NCBI GenBank assembly: GCA_041599115.1
Contig: JBFHXF010000030.1
Coordinates: forward strand, 1 to 18,001
Length of the DNA: 18,001 nucleotides
Direction of reading: 5' to 3'
From: JACZUI01 sp041599115
GTDB lineage: Bacteria > Actinomycetota > Acidimicrobiia > Spongiisociales > ZC4RG35
The translations under genes were made by a program, and so were the position numbers. The notes under the pieces were generated by a model. The model saw only the letters and a list, made by a program, of their open reading frames with translations, did no database searches and had not been told where the DNA came from. This document shows, piece after piece, positions 1-7,600 of this stretch (positions are counted from its first letter, which is position 1; every line of letters starts with the position of its first letter).

Positions 1-196
1 CCGGATGGTTGCCGGCCGACTTTGACCGGCTGTCTCCGCCGGTCTGCCGTGGTCGTGTGGTTGGGGGCCAAGGCTGGTCTCCGGGGTGTCCCGGTTTTTC
101 GTCGGTCAAACAGACGCCGGTCGGCCGGATGGTTGCCGGCCGACTTTGACCGGCTGTCTCCGCCGGTCTGCCGTGGTCGTGTGGTTGGGGGCCAAG
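1..196. repeat. Tandem direct repeat, two 72-bp copies at 124-bp period
   Basis: Bases 1-72 and 125-196 are identical by eye over all 72 positions and diverge from the next base (73 against 197). The 52-bp spacer (73-124) occurs once in the window, and the first copy starts at the window edge, so the repeat unit or array may extend leftward. The segment is gene-free and lies downstream of the universal stress protein gene. I see no coding signal; the open frames across it simply read the repeat. It could be an intergenic repeat family, a local duplication, or part of a structured transcript end. The repeat is certain; its role is unknown. Confidence 0.9.
103..152. repeat. Large imperfect inverted repeat (potential hairpin) within the tandem repeat region
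   Basis: The inner arms 120-128 and 136-144 (GTCGGCCGG / CCGGCCGAC) are perfect complements around a 7-base loop. The outer arms 103-110 and 145-152 (CGGTCAAA / TTTGACCG) also pair, leaving a 9-base bulge on the left side. The right half also lies in repeat copy 1 (bases 12-28), whose left half would fall outside the window. No T-run follows on either strand, so a classical terminator is not shown, though the position after the stress-protein stop codon would suit one. Confidence 0.7.
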
Positions 197-231
197 AGAG
201 GGAACGCGACTTCAACGGCCCCCTGCCGTCA

Positions 232-738
232 TCACAACTCGATGATCGGCATCTCCTGGGTGTCTTCGATCCGGGAACCCGGTACCAGCAGGACCGGGAG
301 ATGTGACTTGTCCATCACCCTCGAAGACACACTCCGCCATGCCTCCTCGGTGAACAGACGCCGGGTGGCGCCCATGATCACCAACTCGGCGGCCACAGTC
401 TCGGCCGTGAGGATGATTGCCTCCGCGGGGTCATCGCCCTCCACATATCGGATATCCGCTGCGATCCCGACCGATTGCAGGGCCGAGACGATGGGGTCCA
501 CCATCCTCTGACCACGCTCTTCGAGATATGCCGCTGCTTTGGCTTCGGCGTCGGAATCACCGGACGTGTCGTCGAGAAACGAGCGGCGAACATCGTCGTC
601 GAGCGCGTCGAGAAACGACCTTGGTACCCGCATGACGGTCATGACGACCACTCCGCCACCATCTGAGGTGAGTCGGCTCGCCAGATCGGCTACCGGCGCC
701 GGGGGTAGGACCCCGGTGGTGGCGATGAGGATCCGCAC
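232..738 (-). CDS. Universal stress protein (UspA-like) family protein
   Basis: A 168-residue single-domain protein of the UspA alpha/beta fold. It opens with a hydrophobic first strand (RILIATTG), as Usp proteins do, and ends with the typical strand HLPVLLVPG. The usual Usp nucleotide-binding signature (G-2x-G-9x-G-S/T) is largely missing: the segment after MGAT is RRLFTEEAWRSVSSRV, without the glycines, so ATP binding is doubtful. I start it at the GTG at 738 because the protein then begins exactly at the first strand and a TAATCT box lies 7 bp upstream, suggesting a leaderless transcript. The ATG at 768 would add 10 residues, also without a ribosome binding site. It is divergent from the SDR-cofG-cofH operon. 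Family assignment is good; the stress or signal it serves is unknown. Confidence 0.72.
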   Translation of the reverse strand: MRILIATTGVLPPAPVADLASRLTSDGGGVVVMTVMRVPRSFLDALDDDVRRSFLDDTSGDSDAEAKAAAYLEERGQRMVDPIVSALQSVGIAADIRYVEGDDPAEAIILTAETVAAELVIMGATRRLFTEEAWRSVSSRVMDKSHLPVLLVPGSRIEDTQEMPIIEL

Positions 739-745
739 GGAGGCG

Positions 746-751
746 AGATTA
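746..751 (-). promoter_or_regulatory. Putative -10 box for leaderless usp transcript
   Basis: On the minus strand TAATCT is followed by 7 bases and then GTG at 738. A transcript starting about 7 bases after the box would begin at the start codon. No convincing -35 hexamer is visible. The same geometry recurs upstream of four other genes here. Confidence 0.4.
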
Positions 752-822
752 GGGTCATTTCCTCCCATGTGCGACGAGGAGCGCAGGCCGTGGCTTTTTC
801 GACACCCACCCGCTTTGATGGC

Positions 823-830
823 AAAGGAGA
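823..830 (+). promoter_or_regulatory. Shine-Dalgarno site that decides the SDR start
   Basis: AAAGGAGA lies 6 bases upstream of TTG at 837. It supports this rare TTG codon as the real start of the SDR gene and implies a leadered transcript from the short divergent intergenic region (739-836). Confidence 0.7.
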
Positions 831-836
831 GCTGAG

Positions 837-1613
837 TTGAAGGTATCAGTAGAAGGAAAGATCGCAGTCGTCACCGGCGGAAGCCGCGGCATCGGACTTG
901 CCACAGCGATCGAATTGGCGCGGAGCGGCGCCTCCGGAGTCACCATCACCTCGCGCAAGCAGGAAAACATCGATGCTGCCCGAACCGAGATGATCGAGCA
1001 GGGCACCGACCCTGGTCTCATACTGGCTCTCGCTGCCAGGGCCGACTCGGAGGACTCGGCCAATCAGGCGATCGCAGCCACCATTGATCGTTTTGGCTCA
1101 TGCGACATTCTCATCAACAACGCCGGAACCAATCCCTCGGCCGGTTCATTGATGGATGTCGACCTTGGCGCCCTCGACAAGACGTGGGCGGTCAACCAGC
1201 GAGCGCCGCTCCTCTGGGTGCGGGCCGCATTTCACGCCTGGATGGAGAAGAACGGTGGAGTCATCGTCAACGTCGCCTCGGTGGCCGGCCTGAGGCCAGG
1301 GCCGATAACCGGTGCGTACAACATCTCGAAGGCGGCCCTGGTGCACATGACGCGTCAACTGGCATTTGAGCTCGCACCCAAGATCCGGGTGAATGCGGTG
1401 GCTCCGGCCGTGGTCCGGACGCGCTTGGCCGGACTCCTCCTTCAGGACGAAGAAATGGCCGCGAGAGCGCATCCGTTAGGGCGTGTCGGCGACCCCGAGG
1501 ACGTGGCACGCGCCATCGTTTTTCTTTCGTCGGATGCATCTTCTTGGATGACCGGGGCCATAGTCCCGGTTGACGGTGGTGTCATGGGCGCTTCTTCATC
1601 TGGAATATCCTGA
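837..1613 (+). CDS. SDR family NAD(P)-dependent oxidoreductase
   Basis: A 258-residue classical short-chain dehydrogenase/reductase. Visible signatures are the cofactor-binding TGGSRGIG (residues 13-20), NNAG (94-97), and the catalytic set N120, S148, Y161 and K165 within YNISK. The C-terminal part ends with the usual SDR pattern (FLSSDASSWMTGAIVPVDGG). R40, at the end of the second strand, is compatible with NADP(H) preference, but that is inference. Translation starts at TTG 837 behind a good Shine-Dalgarno site. It is the first gene of a probable operon: cofG begins 8 bp after its stop, so it may be co-expressed with F420 biosynthesis. SDRs use NAD(P)H rather than F420, so the functional link is unclear. 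The substrate cannot be read from sequence; names such as 3-oxoacyl-ACP reductase would be guesses. Confidence 0.9.
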   Translation: MKVSVEGKIAVVTGGSRGIGLATAIELARSGASGVTITSRKQENIDAARTEMIEQGTDPGLILALAARADSEDSANQAIAATIDRFGSCDILINNAGTNPSAGSLMDVDLGALDKTWAVNQRAPLLWVRAAFHAWMEKNGGVIVNVASVAGLRPGPITGAYNISKAALVHMTRQLAFELAPKIRVNAVAPAVVRTRLAGLLLQDEEMAARAHPLGRVGDPEDVARAIVFLSSDASSWMTGAIVPVDGGVMGASSSGIS

Positions 1614-1621
1614 ACCGGCAA

Positions 1622-2758
1622 GTGCATCCGCTACCCGACCCAGATCTTGCCCTCGCCTATCTGGCTGGCACACACGACGACGAGCCCTTGTTCCGCCACG
1701 CCCGCAATCTTCGAGACGAGGGCAAGGGGACAACGGTGACATACAGCCGGAAGGTCTTCATCCCGCTGACCACGTTGTGTCGCGATAGCTGTAGCTATTG
1801 CACATTCGCCAAGCCGCCCGGGGCCGGCGGCATGTATCTGAACCCCGAAGAAGTGGCAGCGGTTGCCCTCGCCGGCGAGGAGGCGGGATGCACCGAGGCG
1901 CTGTTCACGCTGGGAGACCGACCCGAAGACCGATGGCCGCAGGCGCGTGAGTTCCTCGACTCGAACGGAATCAGCTCGACCATGGAGTACGTCGCACGGA
2001 TGTCGGAGACGGTTCGCTCCGAGACCTCGTTGTTCCCCCACGCCAATCCGGGTCTGATGACCGAGAACGACATGACGATGCTGCGACCCTCAAACCCCTC
2101 CATGGGCTTGATGCTCGAGAACATATCGTCGCGGCTACTCGAGCCGGGCATGCCACACCACAATTGTCCGGACAAAGATCCGGCACTGCGCGTGGCCACG
2201 ATCGAGGCGGCTGGTCGTGTCAAAGTTCCTTTCACCACCGGGATCCTCGTCGGGATTGGTGAGACACTCGCCGAGATCGTCGACTCCTTGTTCGCCCTAC
2301 GTGATCTTGCGGACAGCACCGGCGCCATCCAGGAGATCATCATCCAGAACTTCCGCGCCAAGGCCGACACGCCGATGCGACGATCCGCCGAGCCGATACC
2401 GCGCTGGTTCGCCCGAATCGTGGCTCTCGCCAGATGGATCATGGGACCTCTTGCCAACGTTCAGGTTCCACCCAACCTGACCGAGCAATTCGAGTTGTAC
2501 CTCGATGCGGGGATCAACGATTGGGGAGGTGTTTCCCCTCTCACCATCGACTGGGTCAACCCCGAAGCACCATGGCCGCATCTCCAAGAGCTCGAGTCTC
2601 GGACCCGCGCAGCTGGATTCGATCTTCGTCCCCGGCTCCCGGTCTATCCGGAGTTCATCGACCCGGTTTGGATAGACGAGGGGCTGATCGACGATGTGTT
2701 GTTGGCGGTTGACGGCAATGGTCTGGTGGCGAACCGACAAAGGCAGGTACTGATATGA
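1622..2758 (+). CDS. cofG: FO synthase subunit CofG (7,8-didemethyl-8-hydroxy-5-deazariboflavin synthase, radical SAM)
   Basis: A 378-residue radical SAM enzyme. The [4Fe-4S] motif is C53-x3-C57-x2-C60 (CRDSCSYC), preceded by the family-typical TYSRKVFIPLT, with further CofG-like segments EYVARMSE, NPGLMTENDM, GILVGIGET and the NDWGGVSPLT region near the C-terminus. CofG carries out the second radical step that closes the deazaflavin ring on the CofH product, giving FO, the chromophore precursor of F420. In many actinobacteria CofG and CofH are fused as FbiC; here they are separate and overlap by ATGA, so translation is probably coupled. The GTG start lies 8 bp after the SDR stop and has no clear Shine-Dalgarno sequence, so it too may rely on coupling. 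The identification is firm. Confidence 0.95.
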   Translation: MHPLPDPDLALAYLAGTHDDEPLFRHARNLRDEGKGTTVTYSRKVFIPLTTLCRDSCSYCTFAKPPGAGGMYLNPEEVAAVALAGEEAGCTEALFTLGDRPEDRWPQAREFLDSNGISSTMEYVARMSETVRSETSLFPHANPGLMTENDMTMLRPSNPSMGLMLENISSRLLEPGMPHHNCPDKDPALRVATIEAAGRVKVPFTTGILVGIGETLAEIVDSLFALRDLADSTGAIQEIIIQNFRAKADTPMRRSAEPIPRWFARIVALARWIMGPLANVQVPPNLTEQFELYLDAGINDWGGVSPLTIDWVNPEAPWPHLQELESRTRAAGFDLRPRLPVYPEFIDPVWIDEGLIDDVLLAVDGNGLVANRQRQVLI

Positions 2759-4617
2759 AGGAGATCACGTTTCTGAGGGCGAGGCCCGCCGATTCGGTAG
2801 GCGAGGAGATGGCCATCAGCCGGAGACGCGAGGGGACCACCGCATTGGAAATGCAGTCTCCTACCGCTGCCGACATCGACGCCGCTCATTCGGGCGGTCT
2901 TCTGATTGTTTCTACGGACAGTGGATCGGATGGAAGCGCCTCATGGGTAGTTGGCCCCAAGGGCGCCATCGCATTGGCCGAGGCAAATGTCCCGGGTTGG
3001 CGGATAACTCTTGATGGGGATGGCGAACGGGAAGAGGTGCTCGATGCACTGGCCCGTTCGGGTGCCGTCTATCTGAGGGCAAGACGGTCACGGGTCGACG
3101 AGGCCGTCGAGATCGTCTCTCTGCCCGCGATCGAGGCGTCCGTGTCGGTGTTCGTCGATGATCTCGAGCAGGCGCTCTCGGCGGTCGCACAGGGGGTGGG
3201 AGATTTGGTGCTTCGCGACTGGGGTGTGGACCAGATCGGGGATTTGAGAGAGACCCTCCGGGATCATCACCTCGTGGAACGGAGCGCGTTCCCTCCCGGC
3301 ATCGAGATAGACCAGGCCCGATCGGCACTGCCGGCCGAAGTGTTCACGACATGGCTCAGGCAGGTCGACGGCTCAGGAGCGGCCCGCCCGAGATATGAAT
3401 GGGCACCCGGCAAGGATGTCGAACCTCCGGTTCCGGCGGGGAGGTTCTCCGCCGAATGGCCAGATGCCCTCTGGACCGATGGGTCTGCCCCGGAGGGGCT
3501 CGATGGCGCCGGCGGGTTGACACCCATCCTTGAGCGTTCCCTGGCCGGCAGGGCGCCAACGGTCAGAGAGTTGGAGGAGCTGTTCAGGGCGAGAGGGGAT
3601 CAGGTTGATGCGGTGGCTTTCGTGGCGGATGAGCTTCGTTCGCACGCAGTCGGGGAGACGGTGTCCTATGTGGTCAACCGCAACATCAACTACACCAACC
3701 TCTGCTATTTCCGCTGCGGGTTCTGCGCGTTTTCCAAAGGGCCGCGAAGTCTCAACCTGCGTGGTGAGCCCTATCTGATGGGCCTCGACGAGATCGTGGG
3801 CAGGGCCAGGGAGGCCTGGGACAGGGGCGCCACCGAGGTGACCCTCCAGGGGGGAATCCACCCGGATTTCACAGGGAACTTCTACGTGGATGTGGTCAAG
3901 GCGATCAAACACGAGATGCCCGACATCCATATTCATGGTTTCACCCCGCTGGAGGTCTGGCAGGGTGCCGAGACTCTCGGCATATCGGTGCGAACCTTTC
4001 TCGAAGAGTTGCGGGAGGCGGGCCTGGGGAGTCTGCCGGGCACCGCGGCGGAAATCCTCGACGACGACGTTCGCCGGCACCTCTGTCCCGACAAGATCCG
4101 GACCGCACAATGGGCCGAGGTCATGATGACGGCCCACGAACTCGGTCTGAAGGCCACGTCGACGATCATGTTCGGACACATCGACCATCCCCGTTCCTGG
4201 GCACGTCATATGGATGTCATCCGTCAGATCCAGGTGCGGACCGGCGGCTTCACCGAAATGGTCCCGCTTCCCTTTGTCCATATGGGCTCGCCGATCTACC
4301 TACGCGGGCGGGCCCGCCCCGGCCCCACCTGGGATGAGGTGGTGCTGGTGCACGCCATATCGCGGATTGCCTTCGACGGGCTGATAGACAACATCCAGGC
4401 TTCATGGGTGAAACTGGGGCTGGACGGCGGGGCCCGTCTGTTGGATGCCGGATGCAACGATCTGGGAGGGACCCTGATGGGTGAGATCATCACCAGGTCG
4501 GCCGGGGCTGCCCACGGCCAGGAGCTGCAGCCCTCCGAGTTCGTTGCGGCGATAACGGCGGCGGGGAGAGTTCCGGTCCGCCGCAACACCCTCTACGAGG
4601 TCCTCGACCCGGTTTGA
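2755..4617 (+). CDS. cofH: FO synthase subunit CofH with an unusual ~250-residue N-terminal extension
   Basis: A 620-residue protein. The CofH core starts near residue 254 and carries the radical SAM motif C317-x3-C321-x2-C324 (CYFRCGFC) after VVNRNINYTN, then TLQGGIHPD, GSLPGTAAEIL, STIMFGHIDH and EMVPLPFVHMGSPI. CofH joins tyrosine-derived 4-hydroxybenzyl to 5-amino-6-(D-ribitylamino)uracil, and CofG completes FO. In most CofH proteins the cysteine cluster lies about 60-70 residues from the start, so roughly 250 residues are additional. This extension contains no cysteine and no second radical SAM motif. It shows alternating hydrophobic strand and helix patterns (for example SVFVDDLEQALSAVAQG, 131-147) followed by a proline/glycine-rich linker (about 205-253). 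I do not recognise the domain. The start overlaps the cofG stop (ATGA). The core assignment is firm; the extension is of unknown function. Confidence 0.94.
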   Translation: MKEITFLRARPADSVGEEMAISRRREGTTALEMQSPTAADIDAAHSGGLLIVSTDSGSDGSASWVVGPKGAIALAEANVPGWRITLDGDGEREEVLDALARSGAVYLRARRSRVDEAVEIVSLPAIEASVSVFVDDLEQALSAVAQGVGDLVLRDWGVDQIGDLRETLRDHHLVERSAFPPGIEIDQARSALPAEVFTTWLRQVDGSGAARPRYEWAPGKDVEPPVPAGRFSAEWPDALWTDGSAPEGLDGAGGLTPILERSLAGRAPTVRELEELFRARGDQVDAVAFVADELRSHAVGETVSYVVNRNINYTNLCYFRCGFCAFSKGPRSLNLRGEPYLMGLDEIVGRAREAWDRGATEVTLQGGIHPDFTGNFYVDVVKAIKHEMPDIHIHGFTPLEVWQGAETLGISVRTFLEELREAGLGSLPGTAAEILDDDVRRHLCPDKIRTAQWAEVMMTAHELGLKATSTIMFGHIDHPRSWARHMDVIRQIQVRTGGFTEMVPLPFVHMGSPIYLRGRARPGPTWDEVVLVHAISRIAFDGLIDNIQASWVKLGLDGGARLLDAGCNDLGGTLMGEIITRSAGAAHGQELQPSEFVAAITAAGRVPVRRNTLYEVLDPV

Positions 4618-4623
4618 ACCGAT

Positions 4624-4666
4624 GCGTGTGCATCTACGCCGGCCAGGCCGGCGTAGATGCACACGC
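4624..4666. terminator. Perfect 19-bp-stem hairpin between convergent cofH and lhr, likely bidirectional terminator
   Basis: Arms 4624-4642 and 4648-4666 are exact reverse complements (GCGTGTGCATCTACGCCGG and its partner) around a 5-base loop CCAGG. It lies 6 bp after the cofH stop and 21 bp after the lhr stop on the other strand. No T-tract follows on either side, as is common for terminators in high-GC actinobacteria. A role as an intergenic repeat or protein-binding site is not excluded. Confidence 0.75.
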
Positions 4667-4687
4667 TGGGCTTGCCGTCGGTGGTCT

Positions 4688-7600
4688 TCAACCGCGATAG
4701 GTGAGACCGCGCGGAGCGGTGGCAAAACCCCACTCGGTCAGGGCCGGGGCCAGCGGCGAGGCGTCGGCGGGCGTCCCGTTGATGGTGATCAGGGTGAGGC
4801 GCCTGTGCCGTGTCGCGATATCAGCCATGGTCCGGGAGACCTCTCCGAAAAGAGAGGGGTCGGGGTCGAACAGGGTGAGCTCGCGGCGCCCTTTGCCCAG
4901 ATAGCCGATGAGGAGTCCGTCGTGGAGGGCGACGTAGGCCCCGGCCTCGCGGGCCAGGCGGGTGTCGACCGTCTCTGGCCAGGAGAGGACCGAGCCATAA
5001 GGATTGGCCGGGTCGGTGGCTGCGAGAGCAACCGTGCCACCGGGCTCTCGATTACGGAGCAGGTCGACCGCCCCGGGGAGGGCGAATTGTGAGCCGCCGA
5101 GGCCTTCGACGAAGTAGCCCCGCCGGATCCGGCCGATCTCCTCGAGCTGGGCGAAAACGGGATAGAGGCTGGTGAATCCTCCCGGATAACCCTCGGCGCC
5201 GGCGGTCGGCCGACCCACGACTCCATTGCGGTCCAGCATGAGTTGTGCCCAGGCCGCGTGCCGCCTGGTCGTGTCGACATCGGAACGTGTCATGGTCTCG
5301 AGTAACGACCACCGTCCCGCGGAGTGGGATGGGAACCGTGAGGAGAGGACGGCCCGACCTGGACGGGCATGCCGCCTCCCCAGATACGACCGCAGTGGCT
5401 CCAGCGTGTCGTTGGTCAGGTATCCCGCCCACACCAGGTCCCACAGAGCCTGCAAGGCCAGCTCAGGGTCATCTCCACCTGTCCCGTCGTAGATGTCTCG
5501 AAAGAAACTCGCCCCGCGGGCTCCCAAGAAAGCAAGGATCTGCTCGCTCTTGGGGGAGAGCTCGACTTCGTGCTCGGGCCCACGCCACAAGAGGGAGAAG
5601 CTGTCGCGGGGGAAGAGGGCGATGCGGCCATCCCTCGGTCCGAGGGATCCGGCGCCGGTCCAAATCAACTCGCCTGCGGCGAGCATCCGGTCCAGAGCCG
5701 AGACGGAGTCGGCAACCCTTGCCGGGAGGATGTCGCGCTCCAGGGTCGACGCCGGCATGGCGACCCCGGTCAGACGGTGCAATGCCTCTCCAAGCGCGTT
5801 GTGCCCTCGTGGCGGGTCGGCCCGAATCCCGTGCCATGTGATGGAGAAGCGCGCCAGTGCGGACGGCTCGACCGGTTCGATCTCCTTGCGTAGAACGGCC
5901 AGCGAGCGCCGTTTGAGATGCTTGAGCACGGCTTCGTCAACCCATTCGCGCCCCTGCCCTTCGGGCCGAAACGCCCCCTGGACGACCCTGCCTGACGACT
6001 CGAGACCAATCAGGACGTTGTCGACGACGGCGCTGGGGAGATGAAGCGCCGAGGCCGCCTCGCCGGTGGTGAATGGCCCATGGGTCCGGGCGTAACGCCC
6101 CACCACATCGCCAAGTGGGTCTTCGACCGGTTCGAGGAACACGTGAGGGACTCCTTGCGGAGGCTGAACGCCGATTGCGTCCCGGAGACGGGAGGCATCT
6201 TCGATCGCAGCCCAACACGATTGGCCGGCCACTGTCACCTCGATCACCTGTTTTCGCTTCTGCAACTCTCCCAGCGTCGAGCCCACGTCGATCCCCTCCG
6301 AGCGGACCTCGATGTCCTCGACGGTGAGCGGCCCGAGATCCCTGAGCAGGTCGTGCACCCCGTCGATGCTTCGCACCCGTCTCGATTCGGTGAGGCGCTG
6401 TCTTTCGAGTTCGACAGCGGTGATGACTTCCGGGTCTATCAGTTCGCGAAGCTCGCCTTCTCCGAGCAGCTCACGCAACAGATCACGGTCGAGGGTCAGC
6501 GCGGCGGCACGACGCTCGGCGAGGGGGCTGTCCGCCTCATAGAGGTAGGCGGCGACGAATGAGAACAAAAGCGAGGATGCAAACGGGCTGGGCCCGCTGG
6601 TATCGACCGATGCCACCCGAAGGCGACGTGATCTGATCTCGCCCAGGAGGTCTATCAAGCCGGGCAGGTCGAAGTCATCTTGGAGGATCTCCCGATAGAC
6701 CTCCAGCATGATGGGGAAGGAGCCGAACTGCCGGGCCACACCGAGAAGGTCTGCAGACTTTCGACGTTGCAGCCACAGAGGAGTCCGCTCTCCAGGTCGG
6801 CGCCGGGGGAGCAGCAGTGAACGACCGGCTGCCTCCCTGAATCGCGCGGCGAAAAGGGCGGTATCCGCGATGTGATGGATGAGAATGCCCTCCACCTCTT
6901 CGGGATCGAGTATCAGCTCCTGGCTGTCCGGCGGGTCATCGGTGTCGGGGAAGCGGAATGCGATCCCGTCATCGGCCCAGATGGCGTCGACATCGATGCC
7001 GTGGTGGGCCCTGAACCGTTGACGAAGCGCCATCGCCCACGGGGCGTGGACCCGAGCGCCGAACGGGGAGAGGACCACCATCCGCCAGTCGCCGATCTCG
7101 TCTCTGAATCGCTGGATCACCACCGTTCTGTCGGTGGGGAGCACACCCGTGGTTTCTCGTTCGTCCCACAGATAGGAGATCAGGTTTGTCGCCGCCTTCG
7201 AATCGAGGTGATGAGAGGTCCTCAGGCTCTCCACTGCCTCTTCGCTGTTGAGAGCGGAGATCTCCCGGACGAAGCCTCCGATCGCTCGGCCGGTCTCGAC
7301 CGAGCGTCCCAACATGTCGCCGTGCCAGAAGGGCATGCGGGGTGCACTGGCCCCGGAAGCAGGAATCACCTCCACCTTGTCGTGGGTGATCTGGCTGATC
7401 CTCCACACGGTCGAGCCAAGGAGAAAAGTGTCGCCTTCGCGGGACTCGTAGACCATCTCCTCGTCGAGTTCACCTACACGACTGCCGTCGGGCAGTACAA
7501 CCCGGTAGAGACCTCTGTCGGGGATGGTGCCGGCGTTGGCAACTGCCAGCTGCAACGCTCCGGGTCGGGCCGACACCGCACCGGTGGAACGGTCCCAGTT

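Noticed and set aside
1..196. CRISPR array
   Set aside because: Only two copies of a 72-bp unit with one 52-bp spacer and no cas genes; unit and spacing do not fit CRISPR.
22..511. Plus-strand open frames running through the tandem repeat into the Usp region
   Set aside because: They translate the repeat and the antisense of the Usp gene, have no ribosome binding site and show no family-like protein.
3373..4281. Long minus-strand open frame opposite cofH (302 codons)
   Set aside because: It is the antisense shadow of the conserved radical SAM core; the composition is typical of GC-rich mirror frames.
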